Shown here piece by piece: positions 1 through 6,258 of a stretch of DNA of 8,413 nt. The notes beneath the pieces are model-generated. The model ran no database searches, had not been told where the DNA came from, and was given only the letters and a program-made list of their open reading frames with translations. The position numbers and the translations under genes were made by a program. Each line of letters begins with the position of its first letter. Position 1 is the stretch's first letter. This stretch comes from an uncultured Corynebacterium sp. (GTDB taxonomy: Bacteria > Actinomycetota > Actinomycetes > Mycobacteriales > Mycobacteriaceae): contig NZ_CALTVG010000079.1 in NCBI RefSeq assembly GCF_943912665.1, forward strand, positions 1 to 8,413, given 5' to 3'.

Positions 1-60
1 TTCCCAACCCAACCGGGCTGGATATCAGGTGTCTACCAAACAGGGGTCAGGTCCGTCCCA
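1..60. mobile_element. Probable terminal end of an insertion sequence abutting ppc
   Basis: These bases read through in frame with ppc, but the encoded residues have no resemblance to the PEPC segment expected there. PEPC-like sequence starts abruptly at position 61 with LLVKEL. The stretch ends in CA at 59-60. Read from the junction outward it begins tgggacggacctgacccc, which has the TG...CA edge and GC-rich inverted-repeat look of IS3-type elements. The other end of the element, its transposase and the target duplication lie outside the window, so the family cannot be confirmed. The window start may also be a contig edge, since draft contigs often break inside IS copies. An alternative is an assembly join or a divergent linker in PEPC. 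The absence of PEPC homology is seen; the IS assignment is inference. Confidence 0.45.
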
Positions 61-1482
61 CTGTTGGTCAAGGAACTGCAGACCAACCGCCCACTGCTCT
101 TCCCGGATGCGGAATTCAGCGAGGATACCGCCAAGGAGCTCGGCATCTTCCGGGCGGCGGCACGGGCGGTGCGGGACCTGGGGCCGGAGTCGGTCTCGCA
201 CTGCATCATCTCCATGACCGGTACCGTCTCCGACATTCTCGAACCGATGGTGCTGCTCAAGGAAGTGGGGTTGAAGCAGGTGGATGTGGTGCCGCTGTTT
301 GAGTTCATCGAGGACTTGCAGGCTGGCGCGGGGATCCTGGAAAAACTGTGGGCAGTTCCGGTCTACCGCGAGCACCTGCGCTCGCGCGGTGATATCCAGG
401 AAGTCATGCTGGGCTACTCCGATTCCAACAAAGACGGCGGCTACCTGCAGGCGAACTGGGCGCTCTACGACGCCGAACTGGAACTCGTTGACCTGTGCCA
501 GCGCCACGGCGTGGAGCTGCGCTTGGCCCACGGCCGCGGCGGTGCTGTCGGCCGCGGTGGTGGCCCAACGTATGACGCCATTCTGGCGCAGCCCAAAGGC
601 GCGGTGAGCGGCTCGGTGCGCATCACCGAACAAGGCGAGGTGATTTCCGCGAAGTACGGCGCGCCGGAGACCGCGCGCCGCCACCTGGAAGCTTTCGTCT
701 CCGGTGCGCTGGAGGCCTCGCTGTTGGATACTGAGCCCATTGCGAACCCGGAGCGGGCGTACGAGATCATGCGCGAGCTGGCTGCTTTAAGTGGCGCGGC
801 GTACCGCCAGCTTGTCGACGACCCCGGCTTCATCTCCTACTTCACTCAATCCACGCCCCTGCACGAAATCGGCGAGCTCAATCTGGGCTCGCGCCCGACC
901 TCTCGCAAGCAGACCACCGCGATTGGGGACTTGCGCGCGATTCCGTGGGTGCTGTCATGGTCGCAGTCCCGCACGAACATCCCCGGTTGGTTCGGCGTGG
1001 GCAGCGCGGTGACGTCCTGGGTGGCTCAAGGGGGAGGCAGTGCAGCGGGCAACGTAGCGGGCGAGGAAGCGGAGGCGCGCTGGGAGGAGCTTAGCGAGTT
1101 CTACCGCACCTGGCCCTTCTTCCGATCCGTGTTCGCCAACATGGCCCAGGTCATGGCGAAGGCGGAGATGCAGCTCGCGCGCCTGTATGCCAACCTTGTC
1201 GACGATAAGGCCACCGCCGACCGCATCTTCGGCCTCATTTCCGAGGAATTCGAGCGCACCCGAAAGGTCTACCTGCAGGTCACCGGCAACGCGGATCTGG
1301 TCAGCGAGAACCAACGCCAAGCGCGCTCGCTCAAGCGCCGCTACCCGTACCTGCTGCCGCTCAACGCCGTCCAGCTGGAGCTGCTGCGCCGCTATCGCCA
1401 GGGCGATGACCAATTCCTCGTGTCCAAGACCATCCAGGTCACGATGAACGGCCTGGCCACCGCGCTGCGCAACGCAGGTTAA
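61..1482 (+). CDS. ppc: Phosphoenolpyruvate carboxylase, C-terminal half (5' part missing, probably IS-interrupted)
   Basis: PEPC carboxylates phosphoenolpyruvate with bicarbonate to oxaloacetate, a cytoplasmic anaplerotic step. About 473 residues are present, against roughly 900-920 for the whole family. Clear signatures are CIISM...VLLKE near 202-264, the GYSDSNKDGGY motif (409-444), the glycine-rich HGRGGAVGRGGGP loop (529-567), RITEQGEVISAKYG (619-660), SRKQT, IPWVLSWSQSR, GWFGVG, RRYPYLLPLN, and the C-terminal MNGLATALRN tail. The last residue is Gly rather than the more distal extension of some families, as is usual for bacterial PEPC. The N-terminal half, which carries the catalytic His of the TAHPTE motif, is absent from the window. 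Similarity begins only at position 61, next to a probable IS end. If that junction is real, the remaining piece cannot be an active enzyme by itself. The open frame continues upstream to position 1, but that part is not PEPC-like. A low-complexity Gly/Ala/Glu linker near 1028-1080 looks about ten residues longer than I recall in C. glutamicum. Confidence 0.93.
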   Translation: MLVKELQTNRPLLFPDAEFSEDTAKELGIFRAAARAVRDLGPESVSHCIISMTGTVSDILEPMVLLKEVGLKQVDVVPLFEFIEDLQAGAGILEKLWAVPVYREHLRSRGDIQEVMLGYSDSNKDGGYLQANWALYDAELELVDLCQRHGVELRLAHGRGGAVGRGGGPTYDAILAQPKGAVSGSVRITEQGEVISAKYGAPETARRHLEAFVSGALEASLLDTEPIANPERAYEIMRELAALSGAAYRQLVDDPGFISYFTQSTPLHEIGELNLGSRPTSRKQTTAIGDLRAIPWVLSWSQSRTNIPGWFGVGSAVTSWVAQGGGSAAGNVAGEEAEARWEELSEFYRTWPFFRSVFANMAQVMAKAEMQLARLYANLVDDKATADRIFGLISEEFERTRKVYLQVTGNADLVSENQRQARSLKRRYPYLLPLNAVQLELLRRYRQGDDQFLVSKTIQVTMNGLATALRNAG

Positions 1483-1491
1483 TCAGGCACA

Positions 1492-1532
1492 CCGAATCCC
1501 CCGTCAGGAGAAGCTCTCCAGCGGGGTTTCGG
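1492..1532. terminator. Hairpin terminator shared by convergent ppc and HNH gene
   Basis: The 58-bp gap between the two convergent stop codons folds into a two-part stem. The inner stem is GGAGA (1507-1511) with TCTCC (1515-1519) around a 3-base loop. The outer stem is CCGAA (1492-1496) with TTCGG (1528-1532), plus CCCCG (1499-1503) with CGGGG (1522-1526), with small internal loops. There is no long U tract on either strand, so it may be a weak or factor-assisted terminator. Its placement and symmetry suggest it serves both genes. Confidence 0.6.
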
Positions 1533-1540
1533 GCCGGCGA

Positions 1541-2569
1541 TTAGTTGAAGGGGCTGGTGAAGACCGGGGAGGCGTCGTAAGGCGGCAGCCACGCGGTGCG
1601 CCCACCGATGCGGTCCATCCTGCCGCGCGAAGGCGGGGCATCGGGGTCATCGTCGTTGACTCCGTTGTGGTACGGGCACAGCGGCACCAGGTTGAGGATG
1701 TTGGTGGGGCCACCGCGGGCCCAGGCCACGATGTGGTGAATCTGGCACTTTTCGAAGGGCACCTTGCAGCCCTTCCACGCGCAGCAGGGATTCTCCGCGG
1801 CCAGCGCCAGACGCTGCTTGCCAGTGGCGAAGCGCTGGAAGCGGAAGACATCGAGCGGGCCGTGCTCGCGGCTGACCGCCACGACGATGCCCTTGTCCAG
1901 CATCGCGCGCTCGATGAGCTGCGAGCCGGTCATCGTCGCCCCATCGGTGGTGCGGACGATAAATTCCTCGCCGTCCTTGTCGGTGTTGCCCTTGAGCAGC
2001 TCGGCATAGTCGTCGACCTGCAGGACCGCCATCGCTGTCACCTCGGTCTTGACGCCGCCCCCCTCGAGGTTTTCCAGGAAGCTCGCGCCGGGGCGTTCCT
2101 GGTCGATCGCCTTGAAGACGTCGGTAAGCTCCAGCGAATCCGCCGTCACAGTGAGCGTGGCCAGACCGTTGTCGTGCTGGGTGAGTTTGGCGCGCTCGGC
2201 GTACGTGCGGGGCGCGCGCATCTCACGCAAGCGCTTGCGCGCGACGTTCTCCACCAGCTCCGCGCTGGTCTGGCACAGCTCCACGCGCAGGTCCCAGGCC
2301 TTATTGTGGTCCCGGACCTTGGCCACGAAGGATTCGATGAGCTGCAAAGTGACCAAGCCGTGGCCGCGGGTGCGGGCGGCGTCGGCGGCGGTGCGTTGCT
2401 TGCGGGTGGAGCGGGTAGGTCCGAAGTAGGTGTGGTGGAGGGAGAGGAGCTGGGTGGCGTCGGCAGGAGTGGCACCGAAGGAGACGAGGTCGGCTTCAGA
2501 CAGGCCCGCGCACTCGGCCACCAGGTCAATAGCCCGGCCGAGTGCGGCGAAGAAGGTCTGAACTCTCAT
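1541..2569 (-). CDS. DUF222 / HNH endonuclease family protein (13E12-repeat-like)
   Basis: This 342-residue protein has the standard actinobacterial layout: a long helical DUF222-like N-terminal part (about residues 1-250) and a C-terminal HNH nuclease module. The module has a Cys pair (C263 and C268), His-His at 278-279 followed by W283 and a GGPTN turn, N293, and a CPYHN segment (C298, H301, N302). Two CxnC/CxxH pairs probably bind structural zinc, and the His-Asn pair belongs to the beta-beta-alpha metal active site. The position after H301 is Asn where many relatives have His, so this may be an HNN variant. Families of this type, such as the mycobacterial 13E12 repeat proteins, are multicopy; their function is not established. 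The ATG at 2567-2569 follows a GAGG and a possible -10 element. The gene is convergent with ppc and lies 83 bp downstream of dcp, probably with its own promoter. Confidence 0.88.
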   Translation of the reverse strand: MRVQTFFAALGRAIDLVAECAGLSEADLVSFGATPADATQLLSLHHTYFGPTRSTRKQRTAADAARTRGHGLVTLQLIESFVAKVRDHNKAWDLRVELCQTSAELVENVARKRLREMRAPRTYAERAKLTQHDNGLATLTVTADSLELTDVFKAIDQERPGASFLENLEGGGVKTEVTAMAVLQVDDYAELLKGNTDKDGEEFIVRTTDGATMTGSQLIERAMLDKGIVVAVSREHGPLDVFRFQRFATGKQRLALAAENPCCAWKGCKVPFEKCQIHHIVAWARGGPTNILNLVPLCPYHNGVNDDDPDAPPSRGRMDRIGGRTAWLPPYDASPVFTSPFN

Positions 2570-2576
2570 GAGCCTC

Positions 2577-2582
2577 AGACTA
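2577..2582 (-). promoter_or_regulatory. Candidate -10 element for the HNH gene
   Basis: On the minus strand TAGTCT fits the actinobacterial TAnnnT pattern and ends 7 bases before the ATG at 2569. A transcript starting at that spacing would begin at or beside the start codon, i.e. be leaderless. GAGG in the same 7 bases could instead act as a ribosome-binding site if transcription starts further upstream. No good -35 element is evident. Confidence 0.3.
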
Positions 2583-2632
2583 GAATCACTCCACCCCGCC
2601 CACCAGGGTCAGCGTGCGCCGGCCGCGCAAAC

Positions 2633-2641
2633 TGTGGATAA
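2633..2641 (-). promoter_or_regulatory. Perfect DnaA-box 9-mer
   Basis: The minus strand reads TTATCCACA, identical to the DnaA-box consensus. It lies in the 83-bp gap between the dcp stop and the HNH gene start, 64 bases upstream of the latter. I saw no second perfect box in the window, and no dnaA/dnaN genes or A/T-rich unwinding region, so this is not a replication origin. It may be an isolated DnaA site that titrates DnaA or affects transcription of the HNH gene, or it may be chance. Confidence 0.4.
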
Positions 2642-2652
2642 CTAGCCCCGAC

Positions 2653-4686
2653 TCAAGCTCCGGTGAGGCCGCGGCGCTTAAGCAGCGGGGCGAGGTCCTT
2701 ATCGCGGCCGCGGAACTCGCGGTAGGCCTCGGTGAAGTCTCGCGATGCGCCCTTAGACAGGATGACTTCGCGGAACTTCTGGCCAGCCGCGCGCAGGTCG
2801 GACTGGTTCTTAAACCACTCGAAGCCGTCCGCATCGAGGGCCTCGGCCCACAGATAGGAGTAGTAGCCCGCGGAATAACCGCCGGCGAAGATGTGATTAA
2901 AGTACGTCGAGCGGTAGCGCGGCGCGATGAGCGGATTGTCCAGGCCGGCGGCGCGCAGGGCCTCGGACTCAAACTCGTCGACGGCCTCCGGGGTTGCCTC
3001 AAGCTTGGCGGCCTCGGCGGCGCTGAGCGAATGCCACGCCAAATCGATGATGGATGCGCCCAGGTACTCCGAGGTGGCAAAACCCTGGCCGAATTCGGAG
3101 GCCGAAGTGATGGCGTCGAGAAGCTCGTCGGGGATGGGTTCGCCGGTCTCCACGTGTCGCGCGTACTCCTTGACCAAGCTCCTGTCGAGCGCCCAGTTCT
3201 CGTTGATCTGCGAGGGGAATTCCACCCAGTCGCGGGGGACGTTGGTGCCGGCGAAGGTGGGGTAGTAGACGTCGGAAAGCAGGCCGTGTAGGGCGTGTCC
3301 GAACTCGTGGAAGACGGTGCGGACCTCGTCCATGCTGAGCAGCGGCTGCGAACCATCGGCGGGCTTGGTAATACCCATGACGTTGACGATGACCGGCTTG
3401 CGCTCCAGCAGGCGCGACTGTCCCACAAACTCGCTCATCCACGCGCCGCCGCGCTTGGTGGGGCGCCCGAAGTAGTCGGTGAGCAGAAGACCGATTCCCA
3501 TATCCCCGTGATTGACGTCTCCGTCAATCACCTCCCAGACGCGCACACCCTCCGCGTAGCCCCTCAGGTCATCGCGCGGGGTTACGGTGATGCCGTAGAG
3601 GCGATTGGCGGCGGCGAAGACGCCCTTCTCCAGGACCTGGTCGAGGGGGAAGTACTTTCGCAGCTCGGCCTCATCGAGGGAGAAGTCGCGGGCGCGGACC
3701 TTGGACTCCCAGTAGGGCCAGTCGGCGGCGGTGAATCCTTGGCCGTTGAGGTCGGCCTCTTCGGCGAGGAGCTTCTGCTCACCGGCGGCGTTGGCTGCGG
3801 CGGCGGGGGCGAGGTCGAAGAGCATGGCCCGGGCGGTGCCGGCAGTCGCGGCGGTTTCTTCGGCGATGACGTAGTCGGCATGCGTGGCGTATCCCAAGAG
3901 CTCAGCGCGCTCGGCGCGGAGCTGTACGGCCTCGATCAGCCCCGGGATGTTGTTCTCGGAGCCTCTGCTTGTCGACGCCTCGTACAACCTCCCCCGCGCC
4001 TCTTCCCGCGCCAGACGGCTCAGCTCCGACTGCACGGTCGGCAGCTCCAGGGGGAGGACATAGCCCTCGCGGCCTAGTGCTTCGGCATCGGCCTTGGCGG
4101 AGGCAATACGCTCTTGGGGCAAGCCCTCGAGCTCCTCCTCGGTGAAGGAGACCGCGCGCTCGCGGGTCGACGCCATGAGGTTGCGGCCGAATTCCTCCGA
4201 GAGCGCGGACAGGCGCTGGTTGATCTCGGATAGGCGGGCCTTGCCGGCCGCGTCCAGGTCGGCGCCCTTGCGCGCGAAGGTGCGCAGGAGGTGGTCGTGG
4301 AGGCGCTGGCCTTCCGCGTCGTCGGCAGGCGGCGTGGCCTCCTTGAGCCGCGCGTAGAGCACCTCGTTCTGGTACATCGCGTCCATGTGCGCGGCCAGGC
4401 GCGGGTAGATGTCGGCGGCGATGTCCTCCATCTCGGCGGTAACGTCGGTGCCGGAGAGGTTGCCGAAGACCGCCATGACGCGGTCGAGGTCCTGGCCGGA
4501 ACGCTCGAGCGCCACGACGGTGTTTTCCCACGTGGGGTCGGCGGGGTTATCGGTGATGGCGGCGATCTCGGCGTCGTGAAGCGCGAGTGCTTCGTCGAAG
4601 GCGGGGCGGTAGTGCTCCACCTTGATGTCCGCAAAGGGCGGGAGCTGGTAGGGCAGCGTGGAGGGAGTCAGCAGTGGGTTAGTCAT
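2653..4686 (-). CDS. dcp: Peptidyl-dipeptidase Dcp (M3 family zinc metallopeptidase)
   Basis: This cytoplasmic-type oligopeptidase of 677 residues has no signal peptide. Members cleave dipeptides from the C-terminus of short peptides and so help recycle peptide debris. The zinc site is complete: HEFGH at 460-464 with catalytic E461, and third ligand E489 in the segment NVPRDWVEFPSQINE, 29 residues after the first His as is usual in M3. The GTN.PRD.VEFPSQINE wording matches Dcp rather than oligopeptidase A (PrlC). The C-terminal substrate-binding region FNHIFAGGYSAGYYSYLW has H598, Y604 and Y611 at the 6- and 13-residue spacing expected for the family. Length equals the typical 680 or so. The start MTNPLL...LPPF is typical, and no ribosome-binding site precedes it. 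It lies 29 bp after the PepSY gene without an intervening terminator, so co-transcription is likely. Its 3' end is followed by the HNH gene. Confidence 0.93.
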   Translation of the reverse strand: MTNPLLTPSTLPYQLPPFADIKVEHYRPAFDEALALHDAEIAAITDNPADPTWENTVVALERSGQDLDRVMAVFGNLSGTDVTAEMEDIAADIYPRLAAHMDAMYQNEVLYARLKEATPPADDAEGQRLHDHLLRTFARKGADLDAAGKARLSEINQRLSALSEEFGRNLMASTRERAVSFTEEELEGLPQERIASAKADAEALGREGYVLPLELPTVQSELSRLAREEARGRLYEASTSRGSENNIPGLIEAVQLRAERAELLGYATHADYVIAEETAATAGTARAMLFDLAPAAAANAAGEQKLLAEEADLNGQGFTAADWPYWESKVRARDFSLDEAELRKYFPLDQVLEKGVFAAANRLYGITVTPRDDLRGYAEGVRVWEVIDGDVNHGDMGIGLLLTDYFGRPTKRGGAWMSEFVGQSRLLERKPVIVNVMGITKPADGSQPLLSMDEVRTVFHEFGHALHGLLSDVYYPTFAGTNVPRDWVEFPSQINENWALDRSLVKEYARHVETGEPIPDELLDAITSASEFGQGFATSEYLGASIIDLAWHSLSAAEAAKLEATPEAVDEFESEALRAAGLDNPLIAPRYRSTYFNHIFAGGYSAGYYSYLWAEALDADGFEWFKNQSDLRAAGQKFREVILSKGASRDFTEAYREFRGRDKDLAPLLKRRGLTGA

Positions 4687-4694
4687 AAGAAACT

Positions 4695-4700
4695 ACCGTA
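4695..4700 (-). promoter_or_regulatory. Possible -10 element for dcp (leaderless)
   Basis: The minus strand carries TACGGT, a TAnnnT match ending 8 bases before the dcp ATG. A loose -35 match (ATCACA) lies 18 bases further upstream, inside the end of the PepSY gene. The lack of a Shine-Dalgarno sequence before this ATG is consistent with a leaderless transcript. Read-through from the PepSY gene is an equally good explanation. Confidence 0.25.
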
Positions 4701-4715
4701 CCTATGCCTCCTGCT

Positions 4716-6074
4716 CTATGTGATGGCATTCACTAGTTTCTTCTGTCGTGGCGTGTGGATGAGGATGGCATCGAGAACCAGGAACGCCGCCAAGGTGATT
4801 CCTAAGAGCGGCAGGAAGACGCCCACGGTGGCGGCAAACAGCGCGCCCAACCCTGTGGTGGCCCAGCTGAAGTGGGCAGTCGGGAGGAAGCGCGGGCGAC
4901 GTTTCCACCACATGTAATAGCCCAGCACCACGAGGGCGGCGGTGGCGAGGCCCAGGGCGAGCAGCGCGATCTGCAGTGGCAGCCCGAACATGATTCCCAT
5001 GTGGAGGTAGATGCCCCAGCTGCTGAGCTTGCTAAACAGCGGCAGGCTGGAGAAGGGCTGGCGGTCGATGACCTCTCCGGTGGCGCCGTCTACGGAGACC
5101 GCGTCGGAGGTGGTGCGCCATTCCACCCACCGTTCGCTGACCTGCCAGGCGGAGTGGGCGTCTTCCGGCGGGTACAGGCGTAGCGGTCCGGTCAGCCCTT
5201 CGGCGCGGCCGGTGGCGAGGACGCGCTCGGCGTCGGCAGCAACGCTCGCGCTTGACGACGCCCCTCCAACCCCATGTCCTGCATGTCCTTCATGCCCGGT
5301 GTGCTCATGTGTTTCAGCGGTGGTGCCGTGCAGAGCGGTGTTAATGGGGGTGGCCTTCCAGTTCATGCGTTCTACCAGTGAGTCGACGTTATTGCCGGCC
5401 AGACCTGACCAGGTAATACCGGTGGCAGACAGGCCAAGCAGACCGATGAAGATCCAGGCGCCAATAGTGGAGTGTAGGCGGGTGGCCTTCCAGCGGGCAG
5501 AGCGCTTAGGCTGCTGTTGCGCGGCGTTCGCGGTTGCTTTGTTCTTCGGGCGGCGGCGAATCCACCACATGTAGAGGCCTCCGCACGCCATGACCCACAA
5601 CCAGGAGGCTGCTAGCTCCGAGTAGAGCTTACCGACCTTGCCCAAGTGGAAGCTTTCGTGCAGGGAGGAAATCCAGCGGCGCAGCGGCATCTCGCCTATG
5701 CCGGAGTAGGTGGGGTAGTCCCCGATGATCTTGGCGGTTGCGGGGTCGATGAAGACGGTGCGCTGCAGGCTTTCATCGATGCTGTCATCGGACACCAGTA
5801 CGCGCGTGGAATCTGTCGGTGTCGTGGCCGGCCACACCTGAGTGACCGGCATGTCTGGGTGCTCGTGTTGCGCGGCTTGGATTTGTTCCTCCAAGCTCAG
5901 TGGCTTCTCCACGGTAGGCACCGTCAATACGTCGTGGTAGACGACTTTCTCCAGGGAGGGTGCCACGGCATAAAGACAGCCGGTCAATGCCGCGATGAGG
6001 ATGAAGGGGCCGACGAACATACCGCCATAAAAGTGGATGCGTTGAATGAAGGATCGCAGAGCCGTCCGACTCAT
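4716..6074 (-). CDS. PepSY-associated multi-pass membrane protein with His-rich loop
   Basis: This 452-residue inner-membrane protein belongs to the PepSY / PepSY-TM family (PiuB-like, often annotated iron-regulated membrane protein). Hydrophobic segments lie at about 15-38, 153-172, 203-225, 355-390 and 404-439. The first (HFYGGMFVGPFILIAALTG) and the RRWISSLHESFHLG segment (132-145) are typical of the family. PepSY-like soluble stretches lie at about 58-120 and 278-340. Conserved-looking His residues sit at the membrane edges (H14, H139, H143, H201, H358). Between membrane segments 3 and 4 is a histidine-rich stretch, H249 to H267, with six His and several Glu, which could bind a metal ion. 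In other corynebacteria relatives are linked to iron or haem metabolism, but no DtxR-type operator is visible upstream here. The substrate is unknown. An AAAGAG is the only weak ribosome-binding site before the ATG. dcp follows 29 bp downstream. Confidence 0.85.
   Translation of the reverse strand: MSRTALRSFIQRIHFYGGMFVGPFILIAALTGCLYAVAPSLEKVVYHDVLTVPTVEKPLSLEEQIQAAQHEHPDMPVTQVWPATTPTDSTRVLVSDDSIDESLQRTVFIDPATAKIIGDYPTYSGIGEMPLRRWISSLHESFHLGKVGKLYSELAASWLWVMACGGLYMWWIRRRPKNKATANAAQQQPKRSARWKATRLHSTIGAWIFIGLLGLSATGITWSGLAGNNVDSLVERMNWKATPINTALHGTTAETHEHTGHEGHAGHGVGGASSSASVAADAERVLATGRAEGLTGPLRLYPPEDAHSAWQVSERWVEWRTTSDAVSVDGATGEVIDRQPFSSLPLFSKLSSWGIYLHMGIMFGLPLQIALLALGLATAALVVLGYYMWWKRRPRFLPTAHFSWATTGLGALFAATVGVFLPLLGITLAAFLVLDAILIHTPRQKKLVNAIT
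5274..5330 (-). other. Histidine-rich segment coding for a putative metal-binding loop
   Basis: This part of the PepSY gene encodes residues 249-267, with His at 249, 256, 258, 261, 264 and 267 alternating with Glu, Thr, Gly and Ala. It lies in the soluble loop after the third membrane segment, just before the second PepSY-like region. Spacing of two to three residues between His suggests a flexible chelating strand for a transition metal, as in many metal transporters. This is inference from composition only. Confidence 0.5.
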
Positions 6075-6112
6075 AAGTAGTGCTCTTTCGGGGTCTATCG
6101 ATTAGGGCCCTG

Positions 6113-6135
6113 CTGAACGTTCGCGGGGCGTTCAG
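6113..6135. promoter_or_regulatory. Inverted repeat, possible operator of the PepSY gene
   Basis: CTGAACG (6113-6119) and CGTTCAG (6129-6135) are perfect 7-base arms separated by 9 GC-rich bases, located 39-61 bases upstream of the PepSY start codon. Centre-to-centre spacing is 16 bases, between one and two helical turns. This could be an operator for a dimeric regulator, or a hairpin. It does not match the DtxR consensus. Confidence 0.35.
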
Positions 6136-6151
6136 GAAGGGCGATGGACAG

Positions 6152-6170
6152 GTGCTGATATCAACTGCAC
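6152..6170. promoter_or_regulatory. Palindromic patch upstream of the PepSY gene
   Basis: A perfect 8-base palindrome TGATATCA (6156-6163) is flanked by GTGC (6152-6155) and GCAC (6167-6170), slightly off-centre. It may be a second regulator site about 80-95 bases upstream of the PepSY start, but a palindrome this short can arise by chance. Confidence 0.2.
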
Positions 6171-6258
6171 TAGTAGTCGGAGGCGATGGTTTCTCGGTTC
6201 CCAAGTATTGAAAAACTTTTTAACTAACTGGGGTCCTCGGTGTGAAAAGCAAGAAAAG

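Larger units (their letters stand above)
6075..6258. other. 184-bp intergenic region upstream of the PepSY gene
   Basis: No coding sequence is supported here. From the PepSY start outward it holds an inverted repeat at 6113-6135, a palindromic patch around TGATATCA at 6156-6163, and an A/T-rich patch at about 6204-6230. That patch is flanked by the imperfect arms CCCAAGT (6200-6206) and ACTGGGG (6227-6233). The arms could form a weak terminator stem for the unknown gene, with 6 of 7 pairs and a 20-base loop but no clear U tract after it. The PepSY promoter must lie here or further upstream; no convincing -10/-35 pair was found. Confidence 0.5.

Noticed and set aside
18..29. LDIR in the third + frame, resembling the LDLRQ motif of PEPC
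   Set aside because: Only four to five residues match, in a different frame and about 70 bases too close to the KEL segment. Flanking residues do not fit, so a decayed PEPC stretch is less likely than an IS end.
25..684. 219-codon open frame on the minus strand opposite ppc
   Set aside because: It lies over the conserved PEPC motifs in the opposite direction and encodes a His/Arg/Gln-rich sequence without a domain.
1667..2641. 324-codon open frame on the + strand opposite the HNH gene
   Set aside because: It is antisense to a gene with clear HNH motifs. Its protein is rich in Val, Gly, Arg and Ala with no recognisable domain, as expected for the shadow frame of a GC-rich gene.
2570..2652. 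Replication origin signalled by the DnaA box
   Set aside because: There is a single box, no box cluster, no A/T-rich unwinding element, and no dnaA, dnaN or other origin genes nearby.
3295..4077. 260-codon open frame on the + strand opposite dcp
   Set aside because: It is antisense to the zinc-site region of a complete M3 peptidase. Its glycine- and valine-rich composition is typical of a complementary-strand artefact.
6095..6115. DtxR-type iron box upstream of the PepSY gene
   Set aside because: The CTAATCGAT/AGGGCCC area was compared with the 19-bp DtxR consensus and lacks its symmetric TTAGGTTAG/CTAACCTAA arms.
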